NCBI GenBank assembly: GCA_020831775.1
Contig: JAFIFZ010000011.1
Span: 1-36,176, forward strand
From: Phycisphaerales bacterium
GTDB taxonomy: Bacteria > Planctomycetota > Phycisphaerae > Phycisphaerales > UBA1924
DNA: 36,176 nucleotides
Direction: 5' to 3'
Shown here: in pieces, positions 8,093 to 15,900 of the stretch
How positions within the stretch are numbered: position 1 is the first letter of the stretch
How the letters are laid out: each line of letters starts with the position of its first letter
Notes under the pieces: model-generated
What the model was told of the DNA's origin: nothing
What the model saw: only the letters and a program-made list of their open reading frames with translations
Database searches by the model: none
Made by a program: the position numbers and the translations under genes

Positions 8093-8235
8093 CGGGCGCG
8101 GGGCGCAGGGAACTGGGCGCAGGGGCAGCTTCGGCCTGCGGCCGAGGCTGGGTTCAGGTCGCCCCAGAGCAAAGACAACCCGCGGCCGAAGGCCGCTGCC
8201 TCACCCAGCGCCCCGCGCCCCCCACCCTGCGCCCC
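8093..8235 (-). repeat. GC-rich inverted-repeat element, copy B
   Basis: This is the same family as copy A at 3159-3318 but in the opposite orientation. Bases 8170-8196 are the exact reverse complement of 3198-3224, and 8129-8148 match 3261-3280 at 19 of 20. GC-rich arms enclose two GGCC-centred hairpins. It fills most of the 277-base gap between the aminopeptidase and the glycan locus. No gene lies in the gap. Confidence 0.75.
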
Positions 8236-8256
8236 TGATCCGCCCCGGCGGGGGCG

Positions 8257-8262
8257 TAGCAT
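8257..8262 (+). promoter_or_regulatory. -10 box of the sulfotransferase-led operon
   Basis: TAGCAT lies 33 bases before the GTG at 8296, with GGAG (8284-8287) as the ribosome site between them. It is the only strong TAnnnT box between element B and the first gene. Confidence 0.45.
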
Positions 8263-8295
8263 TGGGTTCGGCCGCGCTTTTGCGGAGCGGTATCT

Positions 8296-9357
8296 GTGCG
8301 GCCGGAAATCAGCGAGTCCCGCAGCATGACCCCACCAGCCACGATCGACCCGGACGCGTCGCCAAGACCGGTGCTCGACCAGCACCGACCGATCCTCGAC
8401 CGGCCTGTCCGGTTTTTCTTCGTCACCGGGGCGAGGCGGAGCGGGACGACCCTTCTTACCGCGATGCTCAACACCCACCCCGAGGCCTACTGCCGCAACG
8501 AAGGTTGGCTGGTGAACGGCTTCGGCTCGGGGGCGGAGTGCTGGATCGACCCCGAACGGTTCGGCGCATGGTGCTCGCACGGCGGGGCCGAGCACGGCTG
8601 GCTGCGGAACATCCCTGCCTCTGACGCGAGGATGATCGCGGCGAGGGGGGCGGTCGAGGCCCTGATGCGCGAAGCCGCGGCGAGAGAACCCTGGAAAAAC
8701 CCCGCCCGCGTCCGCGTCATCGGGGACAAGTCCGTCGAGCACTACTGCCACGGGGCCGAGACGCTCTGGCGGCTCTTCCCCGAGGCGAAGTACATCCACA
8801 TGCTGCGGGACGGGCGGGATGTGGCCGTCAGCGAGATGTTCCTGCGCTTTCGCCACGACGATTTCGAGGCGTTCGGGGCGGGGGCGGAGCAGGCAAGGCG
8901 GGCGAAGGAAGCGTGGTTTGGGGGGACCACTGGCGGGCGAGCCGCCGGCGCCACAGCGAACGAGCCTTTGTTCAACGACGACAGTTTGGCGGTGCTCGCC
9001 TCGTCGTGGGCATCTGCGGTGCGGTCGGCCCGCCAGGCCTCAGGGCTGTTCGGCGATCGGTACAGCGAGGTGAGGTACGAGGATCTTTTGCAGGGGGCGT
9101 CGCCACTGGCGGGGGTTCTGGACTTTCTCGGGGTGTCGGGCGACGACGCGCAGGCCGGGGCGTGCGCCGCCGAGGCCCGCTTCGAGCGCCACTCGGGCGG
9201 GCGGAAGCCCGGCGAGGAAGACCCGAGCTCGGACCTGCGGATGGGGGTGGCGGGGGACTGGAAGCGGTGCTTCACCGACCGGGACCGCGAGGTGTTCAGG
9301 GAAGCCGCGGGCGGGGTGCTCGCCGAGCTGGGCTACGAGACCGGCGGGGGCGGATAA
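8296..9357 (+). CDS. PAPS-dependent sulfotransferase
   Basis: This 353-residue protein would transfer a sulfuryl group from PAPS to an acceptor, probably a sugar given the neighbours. The 5'-phosphosulfate loop FFVTGARRSGTTLL is at about 41-54. The 3'-phosphate motif YIHMLRDGRDVAVSEM is at 166-181. The C-terminal GDWKRCFTDRDREVF then ELGYE is typical of the Sulfotransfer_3 type. GTG at 8296 is preferred for the GGAG 8 bases upstream; ATG at 8326 has none. Residues encoded at 8928-8955 (TGGRAAGAT) come from a palindromic repeat inserted in frame in a variable loop. The next gene starts 6 bases after the stop. Confidence 0.88.
   Translation: MRPEISESRSMTPPATIDPDASPRPVLDQHRPILDRPVRFFFVTGARRSGTTLLTAMLNTHPEAYCRNEGWLVNGFGSGAECWIDPERFGAWCSHGGAEHGWLRNIPASDARMIAARGAVEALMREAAAREPWKNPARVRVIGDKSVEHYCHGAETLWRLFPEAKYIHMLRDGRDVAVSEMFLRFRHDDFEAFGAGAEQARRAKEAWFGGTTGGRAAGATANEPLFNDDSLAVLASSWASAVRSARQASGLFGDRYSEVRYEDLLQGASPLAGVLDFLGVSGDDAQAGACAAEARFERHSGGRKPGEEDPSSDLRMGVAGDWKRCFTDRDREVFREAAGGVLAELGYETGGGG
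8928..8955 (-). repeat. Hairpin repeat copy inside the sulfotransferase gene
   Basis: The reverse complement of these 28 bases matches 29995-30022 (the hairpin after nuoD) at 25 positions, including GGCGGCT and GCCCGCCAGTG. It forms a stem CTGGCGG/CCGCCGG. It keeps the reading frame and encodes a small-residue loop between RRAKEAWFGG and ANEPLF. Confidence 0.55.
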
Positions 9358-9363
9358 GAGACC

Positions 9364-10254
9364 ATGGCGTCGAGCGCGACATCCATCGCCGGGGACGGTC
9401 GGGTTCGACGGCTGACGCCCGAGCCCACGGCGTGGTCGCACCTGCTGAGCCCGCTGGTGATGTTTCTCTCGCTCTGGTCGCACCGGAGCCTGATCCGGCA
9501 GTTCGCGGCGCGGGACATCCGGGGTCGGACGCGCGGGACGCGGATGGGCGTGTTCTGGTCGATCCTCGGCCCGATCCTGCAACTGGTTGTGTTCACGATC
9601 GTGTTCAGCACGGTGCTGGAGGGGCGACTGAGCGGTCGACCGGACGAGACCCGGATCGAGTTCGCCATCCTGCTCTTTGCCGGGCTGATGGTCTTCGGCA
9701 TCTTCGCCGATCCCCTGGGCCAGGCGCCGAACCTCGTGGTCGGGCGGCGGAACATGGTCAAGAGGGTCGTCTTCCCGCTTGAGATTCTCTCGGTCTCTTC
9801 GGTGCTGGCGGCGTTGTTCTATTCGTCGCTGGGCCTGCTGGTGGCGTGGCTGATCTGGGTGATCCACCAGGGCGAGGTGCACGCGACGGTGCTGCTGACG
9901 CCCATCGTGTTGCTGCCGGGGATCCTGTGTGTCCTGGGGCTCAGTTGGATCCTGGCCGCCCTGGGCGTGTTCGTGCGCGACCTGAACCAGGTCGTTGCGA
10001 TGTTTGTGCAGCGGCTGCTGTTCTTTGCGACGCCGATCTTCTACTCGCTGGAGATCGTGCCGGCGCAGTTCCGGATCGTCCTGTACTTCAACCCCATGAC
10101 GCCGGTCGTCGACGGCGTGCGGTCGGTGGCGATGTTCGGAGAGCAGCCGATGTGGTGGCTCCTGAACATCTGGCTGGTGGCCGGCGCCGTGCTGTGCATC
10201 GTTGGCTACGCCCTCTTCCAGCGCGCCCGCGGGGGGTTCGCCGATGTCATCTGA
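9364..10254 (+). CDS. ABC-2 type polysaccharide export permease (Wzm-like)
   Basis: This 296-residue membrane protein has about six hydrophobic segments. The N-terminal amphipathic region SLIRQFAARDIRGRTRGTRMGVFWSILGP is split over 51-80 and is typical of Wzm/TagG permeases (RDIKxRYxxSxLGxxW type). The family exports lipid-linked O-antigen, teichoic acid or capsule chains across the inner membrane with a Wzt/TagH ATPase. The ATPase gene follows and overlaps by 11 bases, which supports pairing. The ATG lies 6 bases after the sulfotransferase stop, so the genes form one operon. Confidence 0.92.
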   Translation: MASSATSIAGDGRVRRLTPEPTAWSHLLSPLVMFLSLWSHRSLIRQFAARDIRGRTRGTRMGVFWSILGPILQLVVFTIVFSTVLEGRLSGRPDETRIEFAILLFAGLMVFGIFADPLGQAPNLVVGRRNMVKRVVFPLEILSVSSVLAALFYSSLGLLVAWLIWVIHQGEVHATVLLTPIVLLPGILCVLGLSWILAALGVFVRDLNQVVAMFVQRLLFFATPIFYSLEIVPAQFRIVLYFNPMTPVVDGVRSVAMFGEQPMWWLLNIWLVAGAVLCIVGYALFQRARGGFADVI

Positions 10255-11662
10255 GGCGCAGCGCACCGATGTGGTCGGCGGGACGACGGGGATTGCCGCT
10301 GGTGTTGCGCGGGGTACCGCCCCGTCCCCGCTCGGGCCCGCGCCCGAGCTGGTGACCGACAACGGCGCCGACGCTCCGGACCGCGATGTCGTCCTCCGCG
10401 TGCGCGGGGTCGGCAAGTGCTACCAGATGTACGCCAAGCCGTCGGACCGCCTCCGCCAGAGCCTCCTGCGCTGGACGGGCAAGAAGTACCACAAAGATTT
10501 CTGGGCCCTGCAGGATGTCTCGTTCCGCTTGGAGAAGGGCGAGGCGCTGGGCATCATCGGGCGCAACGGCTCGGGCAAGAGCACGCTGATGCAGATCATC
10601 GCCGGCGTCCTCCGCCCGACCACCGGCGAGGTCGAGGTCCGCGGACGCGTCGCGGCGCTGCTCGAGCTCGGCGCTGGGTTCAACCCCGAATTCACGGGCC
10701 GCGAGAACGCGATGCTCTACGGCTCGATCCTCGGCATGCCCCGCAAGGAAGTCGAGAAGCGCTTCCCCGAGATCGAAGCGTTCGCGGCGATCGGCCACTT
10801 CATCGACCAGCCGGTCAAGACCTACTCCTCGGGCATGCTGGTGCGCCTGGCGTTCAGCGTGCAGGTGCAGCTCGAACCGGAGGTGCTCATCATCGACGAG
10901 GCGCTCTCGGTCGGCGACGCGGGCTTCAGGGCCAAGTGCCTCCGCCGGCTGGAGCTGCTCAGGGAGAAGGGCGTCACCCTCCTCCTGGTCACCCATGACA
11001 TGGGCGTCGTCCGCAAGTGGTGCGACAAGGCGATCCTGCTCGATGGCGGGCGCGTCGTCGACAGGGGCGACACCGCCAGCGTCGCGGCCGAGTACTACCG
11101 CATCGTCCAGGGGCTCGAACTCAGCGAGGCGCCGAAGCCCGACACCGGCGGGCCGGCGACCGAGACCTCCGGCGACGAGTTGGTCCCCGCCGTGGGGCTC
11201 GACCCGGGCAACCGCGCCGGCGACGGTCGCGCCAAGATCGTCGCGTTCAACATCTTCGACGCCGAGGGGCGGCCCGCGCGAGTCATCCGCTCGCGCGACG
11301 AGATCCGCGTCGACCTCCGCCTGCAGATCCTCGACGACCTTGAAGACGCCCAGGTCGGCGTCGTTCTCTGTGACAACAAAGGGCGGATGATCGTCGGGGC
11401 GCACACGATGTACGGCGAGCACGAATCCGTCGGCTGCCTCGCTGGGGCGAGGGCGGGCTCGACGATCCGTGTGTCGTTCAGTTTCCCTGTTGCCGCCAAC
11501 CCCGGCGAGTACCTGCTGATGGCGGGCGTCGCCGACCACACCGGGCCCCACCTCTGGTCTGACTGCGACATCGTGCACGATCTGTGCGAGGTCGAGGTGG
11601 TCGGCGAGCGGAGCTGGGGCGACGCCAATGTCGCTGCGAGGATCGATGCCCGCCCAGAGTGA
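10244..11662 (+). CDS. Polysaccharide ABC transporter ATPase with Wzt C-terminal domain
   Basis: The product is 472 residues from ATG 10244, which overlaps the permease stop; an in-frame ATG at 10202 lies inside the permease gene and is less likely. An N-terminal tail of about 50 residues precedes the nucleotide-binding domain. Walker A is GRNGSGKST (106-114), the ABC signature YSSGM (194-198), Walker B LIIDEA (215-220) and the switch His LLVTHDM. Residues from about 320 form a beta-rich Wzt_C-like domain with RVDLRLQILDD and DNKGRMIVGAHT. In E. coli O9a this domain binds the methylated or capped chain end. The next gene is a methyltransferase, as expected for such a system. Confidence 0.93.
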   Translation: MSSEAQRTDVVGGTTGIAAGVARGTAPSPLGPAPELVTDNGADAPDRDVVLRVRGVGKCYQMYAKPSDRLRQSLLRWTGKKYHKDFWALQDVSFRLEKGEALGIIGRNGSGKSTLMQIIAGVLRPTTGEVEVRGRVAALLELGAGFNPEFTGRENAMLYGSILGMPRKEVEKRFPEIEAFAAIGHFIDQPVKTYSSGMLVRLAFSVQVQLEPEVLIIDEALSVGDAGFRAKCLRRLELLREKGVTLLLVTHDMGVVRKWCDKAILLDGGRVVDRGDTASVAAEYYRIVQGLELSEAPKPDTGGPATETSGDELVPAVGLDPGNRAGDGRAKIVAFNIFDAEGRPARVIRSRDEIRVDLRLQILDDLEDAQVGVVLCDNKGRMIVGAHTMYGEHESVGCLAGARAGSTIRVSFSFPVAANPGEYLLMAGVADHTGPHLWSDCDIVHDLCEVEVVGERSWGDANVAARIDARPE

Positions 11663-13175
11663 ACAATCACCGGTGCAGGACGACCCCCACCAGAGCCCCC
11701 ACGAGGGCGCCCACCCAAGCCCCCCTCAGAGCGCAGACGCGTGCCTGGAGCGGATCGACCCCGCCGAGGCCGACCCCCACCTCGCGACCCAGCACCTGGC
11801 CCGCTACGCCTGGGCCGCCTCGCTCATGCCCGCCCCGCGCGTGCTCGATTGCGGGTGCGGGCTGGGCTACGGCTCGGCCATGCTCGCCGACGCCGGCGCG
11901 GGCGAGGTGCTCGGGATCGACATCGCTGCCGACGCGGTCGAGGAAGCCGCACGCCTGTATCCCCGCCCGGGCGTGACCCACCGCTGCGTCGACGCGATGA
12001 CGCTCGAAGTGGCGATGACATTGGATGGGGCCTCGGTCGGCAGGTTCGATGTGATCGTGTGTCTGGAAGTGATCGAGCATGTCGCCGAGCCGCAGAAGCT
12101 GCTCGATGTGCTCAAGTCGCTCCTTGCGCCCGGGGGCGTGCTGGCGGTCTCGTGCCCCGACGACGAGGCGATCGGCGTTGACAACCCGTTCCACATCTGG
12201 GAGGCCGGGCCCGACGACCTCGGGCGCTGGCTGCGGAGCCGGTTCGCGCATGTCAGCGAGCACGCCGAGCTGCACACGATGGGCACGGCGGTCCGCCCGA
12301 TGCCGATCGAGGAGGGCGTCTGGCAGGAGCTCCGCGCCCAGACGATGGGGACCGGTCGCGAGCAGGTGATCCCAGGGCGGCTGTTCCTGGCCGCGGACAC
12401 CCCCCTGCCCGCGATCCCGCCCCTGACCGTCCAACTCGCCGACGGGCTGGGGTATGTGCGAGATCTGCTGAGCGCCAAGGGCTGGCTGGACGCGAAGCTG
12501 GAGGAGCACCGGGGGCTGGTGGCGGACTTGGAAGCTTCGGCCGACGGGGCGATCGCCGAGCGCGACCGCCTCCGCGCCCGCGTCGACGAGCTGGAGCGCG
12601 AGAACGCCTACCTCAAGACCCGCGTCAACGACCTCCAGGCCTGGGCGGACCAGCAGACCGAACGCCTCGCCGAGGCCTGGAAGGCGAAGGAGGGGGTCGA
12701 CGCCGAGCTGAAGGCCCGCGACGAGATCGTCGAGGAGATGCGCCGCTGGGCCGAGGAGCAGACCGGGCGCGTGCAGGAGCTCTGGGAGGCCAAGACCTGG
12801 CTCGACGAGCAGCTCCGCGTCAAAACCGAACGCGTCGAGGGGCTGGAGGCGATCGCCGCCTCGCTCGGACAGCGGCTGGAAAACGAGGGTCGGCTCCTGC
12901 GCCGGTGGGCGGGCGAGCTTCTGGCCGAGAAGGTCCGCCTCGCGACCGAGCTGGAGCGTCGGTCGGGGAGCCCCGCCGGAAAACGGGCCTTCGGGCCCGG
13001 CGGGGCTAGAATCGCATCCACGAACGGAGAGGCCGGCGATGGGGGCAGCGCCGACTCACCAAAGTCGCCCAGAGGGGGCGCCGCAGACCGCCGCGGGCAA
13101 GAGCCCGCCCGACCCACACCGCCCGGTCCGCGCCAAACACAGAACCCGACCGAACCACGGGAGCCCGGCCCATGA
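11646..13175 (+). CDS. Methyltransferase with long C-terminal coiled coil (WbdD-like ruler candidate)
   Basis: The product is 509 residues. A class I SAM methyltransferase fills about 40-250, with motif I LDCGCGLGYG (67-76) and the post-motif VCLEVIEHV. From about 265 to 440 it is a charged heptad coiled coil. Two consecutive 35-residue units (332-366 and 367-401) share WAxxQTxR...ExWxAK...D, and a related half unit is at 276-296. E. coli WbdD couples a capping methyltransferase/kinase to a coiled-coil ruler beside wzm-wzt; here there is no kinase domain. ATG 11646 overlaps the ATPase stop; ATG 11628 is the alternative. The last 70 or so residues are low-complexity and may be translated spacer DNA. 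Confidence 0.82.
   Translation: MPAQSEQSPVQDDPHQSPHEGAHPSPPQSADACLERIDPAEADPHLATQHLARYAWAASLMPAPRVLDCGCGLGYGSAMLADAGAGEVLGIDIAADAVEEAARLYPRPGVTHRCVDAMTLEVAMTLDGASVGRFDVIVCLEVIEHVAEPQKLLDVLKSLLAPGGVLAVSCPDDEAIGVDNPFHIWEAGPDDLGRWLRSRFAHVSEHAELHTMGTAVRPMPIEEGVWQELRAQTMGTGREQVIPGRLFLAADTPLPAIPPLTVQLADGLGYVRDLLSAKGWLDAKLEEHRGLVADLEASADGAIAERDRLRARVDELERENAYLKTRVNDLQAWADQQTERLAEAWKAKEGVDAELKARDEIVEEMRRWAEEQTGRVQELWEAKTWLDEQLRVKTERVEGLEAIAASLGQRLENEGRLLRRWAGELLAEKVRLATELERRSGSPAGKRAFGPGGARIASTNGEAGDGGSADSPKSPRGGAADRRGQEPARPTPPGPRQTQNPTEPREPGP
12969..13012 (+). promoter_or_regulatory. Hairpin followed by a -10 box inside the 3' end of the methyltransferase gene
   Basis: AGCCCCGCCGG (12969-12979) pairs perfectly with CCGGCGGGGCT (12997-13007), with a further GGGCC/GGCCC pairing in the loop. 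TAGAAT (13007-13012) begins at the last base of the stem. GGAGAGG and a short 46-codon frame from 13039 follow. This looks like a terminator- or attenuator-like stem plus an internal promoter for the next glycosyltransferase. No U-tract follows the stem. Confidence 0.4.
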
Positions 13176-15883
13176 TTGATCCGCGCAGACCGGACTATGC
13201 CTGTACACCCGCGTCGGCCCACGCGCCGTCGTTCAGGTATCGTCCCGCGGACCCCACGCTGCCTCCTTTGGTGAGCGTGGTGACGCCGTTCTACAACGAG
13301 TCGGACGCCGAGCGTTTCGAGGAGACGGCCCGCTGCGTGCTCGGCCAGTCTCTGCAGCGCTTCGAGTGGATCATCGTCAATGACGGCTCGAACTGCCGGG
13401 CCGCCCTCGCTCTGCTTGAGCGGTTCAGGAACGGTCGGCGCGACCCCCGCGTCCGGGTCGTCGACCACGACGAGAACAGGGGCCTGCCGGCCGCACGCAA
13501 CACGGGCTATCGCGAGGCCTCGGCCGAGTTTGTCTTCCAGATCGACTCGGACGACCTGATCGAGCCCACGGCCATCGAGAAGTGCCTCTGGACGCTGACC
13601 TTCAGGCCCGACCTGGGCTTCTGCGGGGGCTACAGCGTCGGCTTCGGTGCCCAGGAGTACCTCTGGACCAGGGGCTTCCACGACGGGCCGGCCTTCCTCA
13701 AAGAGAACCTCGTCACCGCGACCAAGCTCGTCAGAAAGAGCGCGTGGAAGGCGGCCGGGGGCTTCGACGAGTCGATGCGGGGCGGCCTGGAAGACTGGGC
13801 CTTCTGGCTCGCCTGCGCCGATCGCGGCCTCTGGGGGCACACCATCCCCGAGTACCTCGACTGGTACCGCAGGCGGGAGAACCAGCACGACGACTGGGAG
13901 AACCTCGGGTGCGACCAACGCAACGCGCAGGTGCTTGCCGAGCTGCGCGACCGCCACCCGAAGCTCTTCGACGGCCCCTTCCCGACGCCGAGGCCCAAGG
14001 GCCACCCCCAGTGGGCCCACCAGCCCGGCCAGACCGCTTGGGCCAACCCCCTGGCCAAGGAGAAGCGCCGGCTGCTGATCGTCCTGCCCTGGCTGCGGCT
14101 GGGCGGGGCGGACAAGTTCAACCGCGACCTGCTCGACCAGATGACCCGCCAGGGCTGGGAAGTGACGGTCGCGACGACCAATGTCGCGCCGCACCCGTGG
14201 CTGAGCGAGTTCAGCTCGATCACGCCCGATGTCTTCCTGCTGGACCACCTCGCCCAGCCCCTGCACTACGCGACGATGCTGCGCGGGCTGATCGAGTCCA
14301 GGCGGCCCGATGTCGTGCTGATGAGCAACTCCGAGTTCGGCTACGCCGTGCTGCCCGCCCTGCGCTCGCTCTGCCCCGAGCCCGCCTATGTCGACTACTG
14401 CCACATGGAGGAGGAGCACTGGAAGTTCGGGGGCCACCCGCGCACGGCGGTCGGCGCCCAGAGCCAGCTCGAACTGAACATCACCTCGTCTGAGCATCTG
14501 AAGAACTGGATGATCGAGCGCGGGTCGGACCACTCGCGGATCGCCGTGGCCAACACCAACATCGATCCGGAGGTCTGGAAGCCCGACCCCGAGCTTCGGG
14601 CCGAGGTCCGGCGGAAGCTCGGCGTCGACGAGGGCACGACGGTGATCCTCTACGCCGGTCGGATCTGCCCGCAAAAGCAGCCGCTGGTCTTCGCCGAGAC
14701 GATGCGCCGCCTGAGGGACAAGGCGGTGAACAAGGGCAAGCGGTTCGTCGCCCTCGTCGCCGGCAGCGGCGAAGACGAGGCGGCCCTGGCCGAGCGACTC
14801 GCCGGCGACGGCATGCTCCAACGCGGCGAGCCGGGCGGCGAGGTCCGGTTGCTGGGCGAGACGATCAACGACGAGATGCGCGGGCTCATGGCCGCGGCCG
14901 ACATCTTCTTCATGCCCTCAGAGTGGGAGGGCATCGCGCTGGTGCTCTTTGAGTCGATGGCGACCGAGACCGTGTTTGTCGGCGCGGTCGTCGGCGGGCA
15001 GGTCGAGGTGCTGACGCCCGACTGCGGCGTGCTGCTCCCCAAGGCGAAGCCCGGACGCGAGCTGATCGACGAGCCCCCCGCCTACGCCGATCGGCTGATG
15101 GAGCTGATCGGCAACCCCGAGAAGCTGCGCGCCATGGCCAGGGCCGGACGCGAGCGGATCTGCAAGCACTACACGCTCGACGCGATGGGCGAGCGGATGG
15201 ACTCGCTGCTGAAGCGGGCGATCGAGCTGAAGCGTCGCGAGCCGAGATCGACGCTGCCGCCGGCCGCCGCGGTCGACCTCTTAGAGCGCGCGATCGAGAC
15301 CGACCGCCTGCAGCGATCGATCCACAACCTGTGGAACGAGCACCAGCGCGTCAAGGGACGCAACGCCGAGCTGCGCGCTCGGTTGCAGGAGGCGCGGGGG
15401 CGAGCGCAGGAGCTTGAGCGACGCCTTGCCCGCGTGGCGCCCAGCCCTGCAAAGCAGCTCGAAGCGATCGAGGCATCACGGGCGTGGGGGATGGTGCGGA
15501 AGTTCAAGAGCAACCCGGTCTACGCCGGATACGCCCGCGTGCGGTACGGCTCGTCATGGAGGGACCAGCTCGACAAGGGCTCACCCGCCCAGAGACTGGC
15601 ACGGATCCAAGGGGGCAAGGCGTACCGCCTGCTCAGCGCGCTCAAGGCGCTGCGCGGGCTCCCGCCCGTCGGCGGGCCGATGGGCGATATGGGCGGGTCG
15701 GGCCGCGAGCCTTCGCCGCGGAAGCGGGTCGAAAGAGAGCCGCGTGCGGAGCTGAACGGAGCGGTTTCGCAGCGACCGCTGCCAGAGCCGCAGCAGACGC
15801 CCGCCAAGCCCGCCCAAGAGGAGCGATCGGCGCCGCCCGTAGTGGTGCGTCAGAAGGACATGGCGTCGGGGCGGTCGCGGTAA
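13172..15883 (+). CDS. Bifunctional glycosyltransferase, GT2 then GT4, with coiled-coil tail
   Basis: The product is 903 residues. The N-terminal GT2/GT-A domain has SVVTPFYNES (35-44), IVNDGS (68-73), the metal/nucleotide motif DSDD (125-128) and the acceptor motif LEDW. From about 298 a GT4/GT-B domain starts at LLIVLPWLRLGGADKFN; it has the donor-site pair E586/E594 (EWEGIALVLFE). A coiled coil lies at about 710-765. The C-terminal 130 residues are Pro/Arg-rich and unrecognised. The ATG overlaps the methyltransferase stop (ATGA), indicating coupling. Two activities suggest it adds two different linkages of one repeat unit. The tail could dock on the ruler coiled coil upstream, which is speculation. 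Confidence 0.9.
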   Translation: MIDPRRPDYACTPASAHAPSFRYRPADPTLPPLVSVVTPFYNESDAERFEETARCVLGQSLQRFEWIIVNDGSNCRAALALLERFRNGRRDPRVRVVDHDENRGLPAARNTGYREASAEFVFQIDSDDLIEPTAIEKCLWTLTFRPDLGFCGGYSVGFGAQEYLWTRGFHDGPAFLKENLVTATKLVRKSAWKAAGGFDESMRGGLEDWAFWLACADRGLWGHTIPEYLDWYRRRENQHDDWENLGCDQRNAQVLAELRDRHPKLFDGPFPTPRPKGHPQWAHQPGQTAWANPLAKEKRRLLIVLPWLRLGGADKFNRDLLDQMTRQGWEVTVATTNVAPHPWLSEFSSITPDVFLLDHLAQPLHYATMLRGLIESRRPDVVLMSNSEFGYAVLPALRSLCPEPAYVDYCHMEEEHWKFGGHPRTAVGAQSQLELNITSSEHLKNWMIERGSDHSRIAVANTNIDPEVWKPDPELRAEVRRKLGVDEGTTVILYAGRICPQKQPLVFAETMRRLRDKAVNKGKRFVALVAGSGEDEAALAERLAGDGMLQRGEPGGEVRLLGETINDEMRGLMAAADIFFMPSEWEGIALVLFESMATETVFVGAVVGGQVEVLTPDCGVLLPKAKPGRELIDEPPAYADRLMELIGNPEKLRAMARAGRERICKHYTLDAMGERMDSLLKRAIELKRREPRSTLPPAAAVDLLERAIETDRLQRSIHNLWNEHQRVKGRNAELRARLQEARGRAQELERRLARVAPSPAKQLEAIEASRAWGMVRKFKSNPVYAGYARVRYGSSWRDQLDKGSPAQRLARIQGGKAYRLLSALKALRGLPPVGGPMGDMGGSGREPSPRKRVEREPRAELNGAVSQRPLPEPQQTPAKPAQEERSAPPVVVRQKDMASGRSR

Positions 15884-15900
15884 GTCTTTGACTTGCGCCG

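Noticed and set aside
13039-13179. A possible 46-codon gene with a GGAGAGG ribosome site
   Set aside because: It lies inside the methyltransferase tail, is low-complexity and has no independent support. It is mentioned only as a possible leader peptide.
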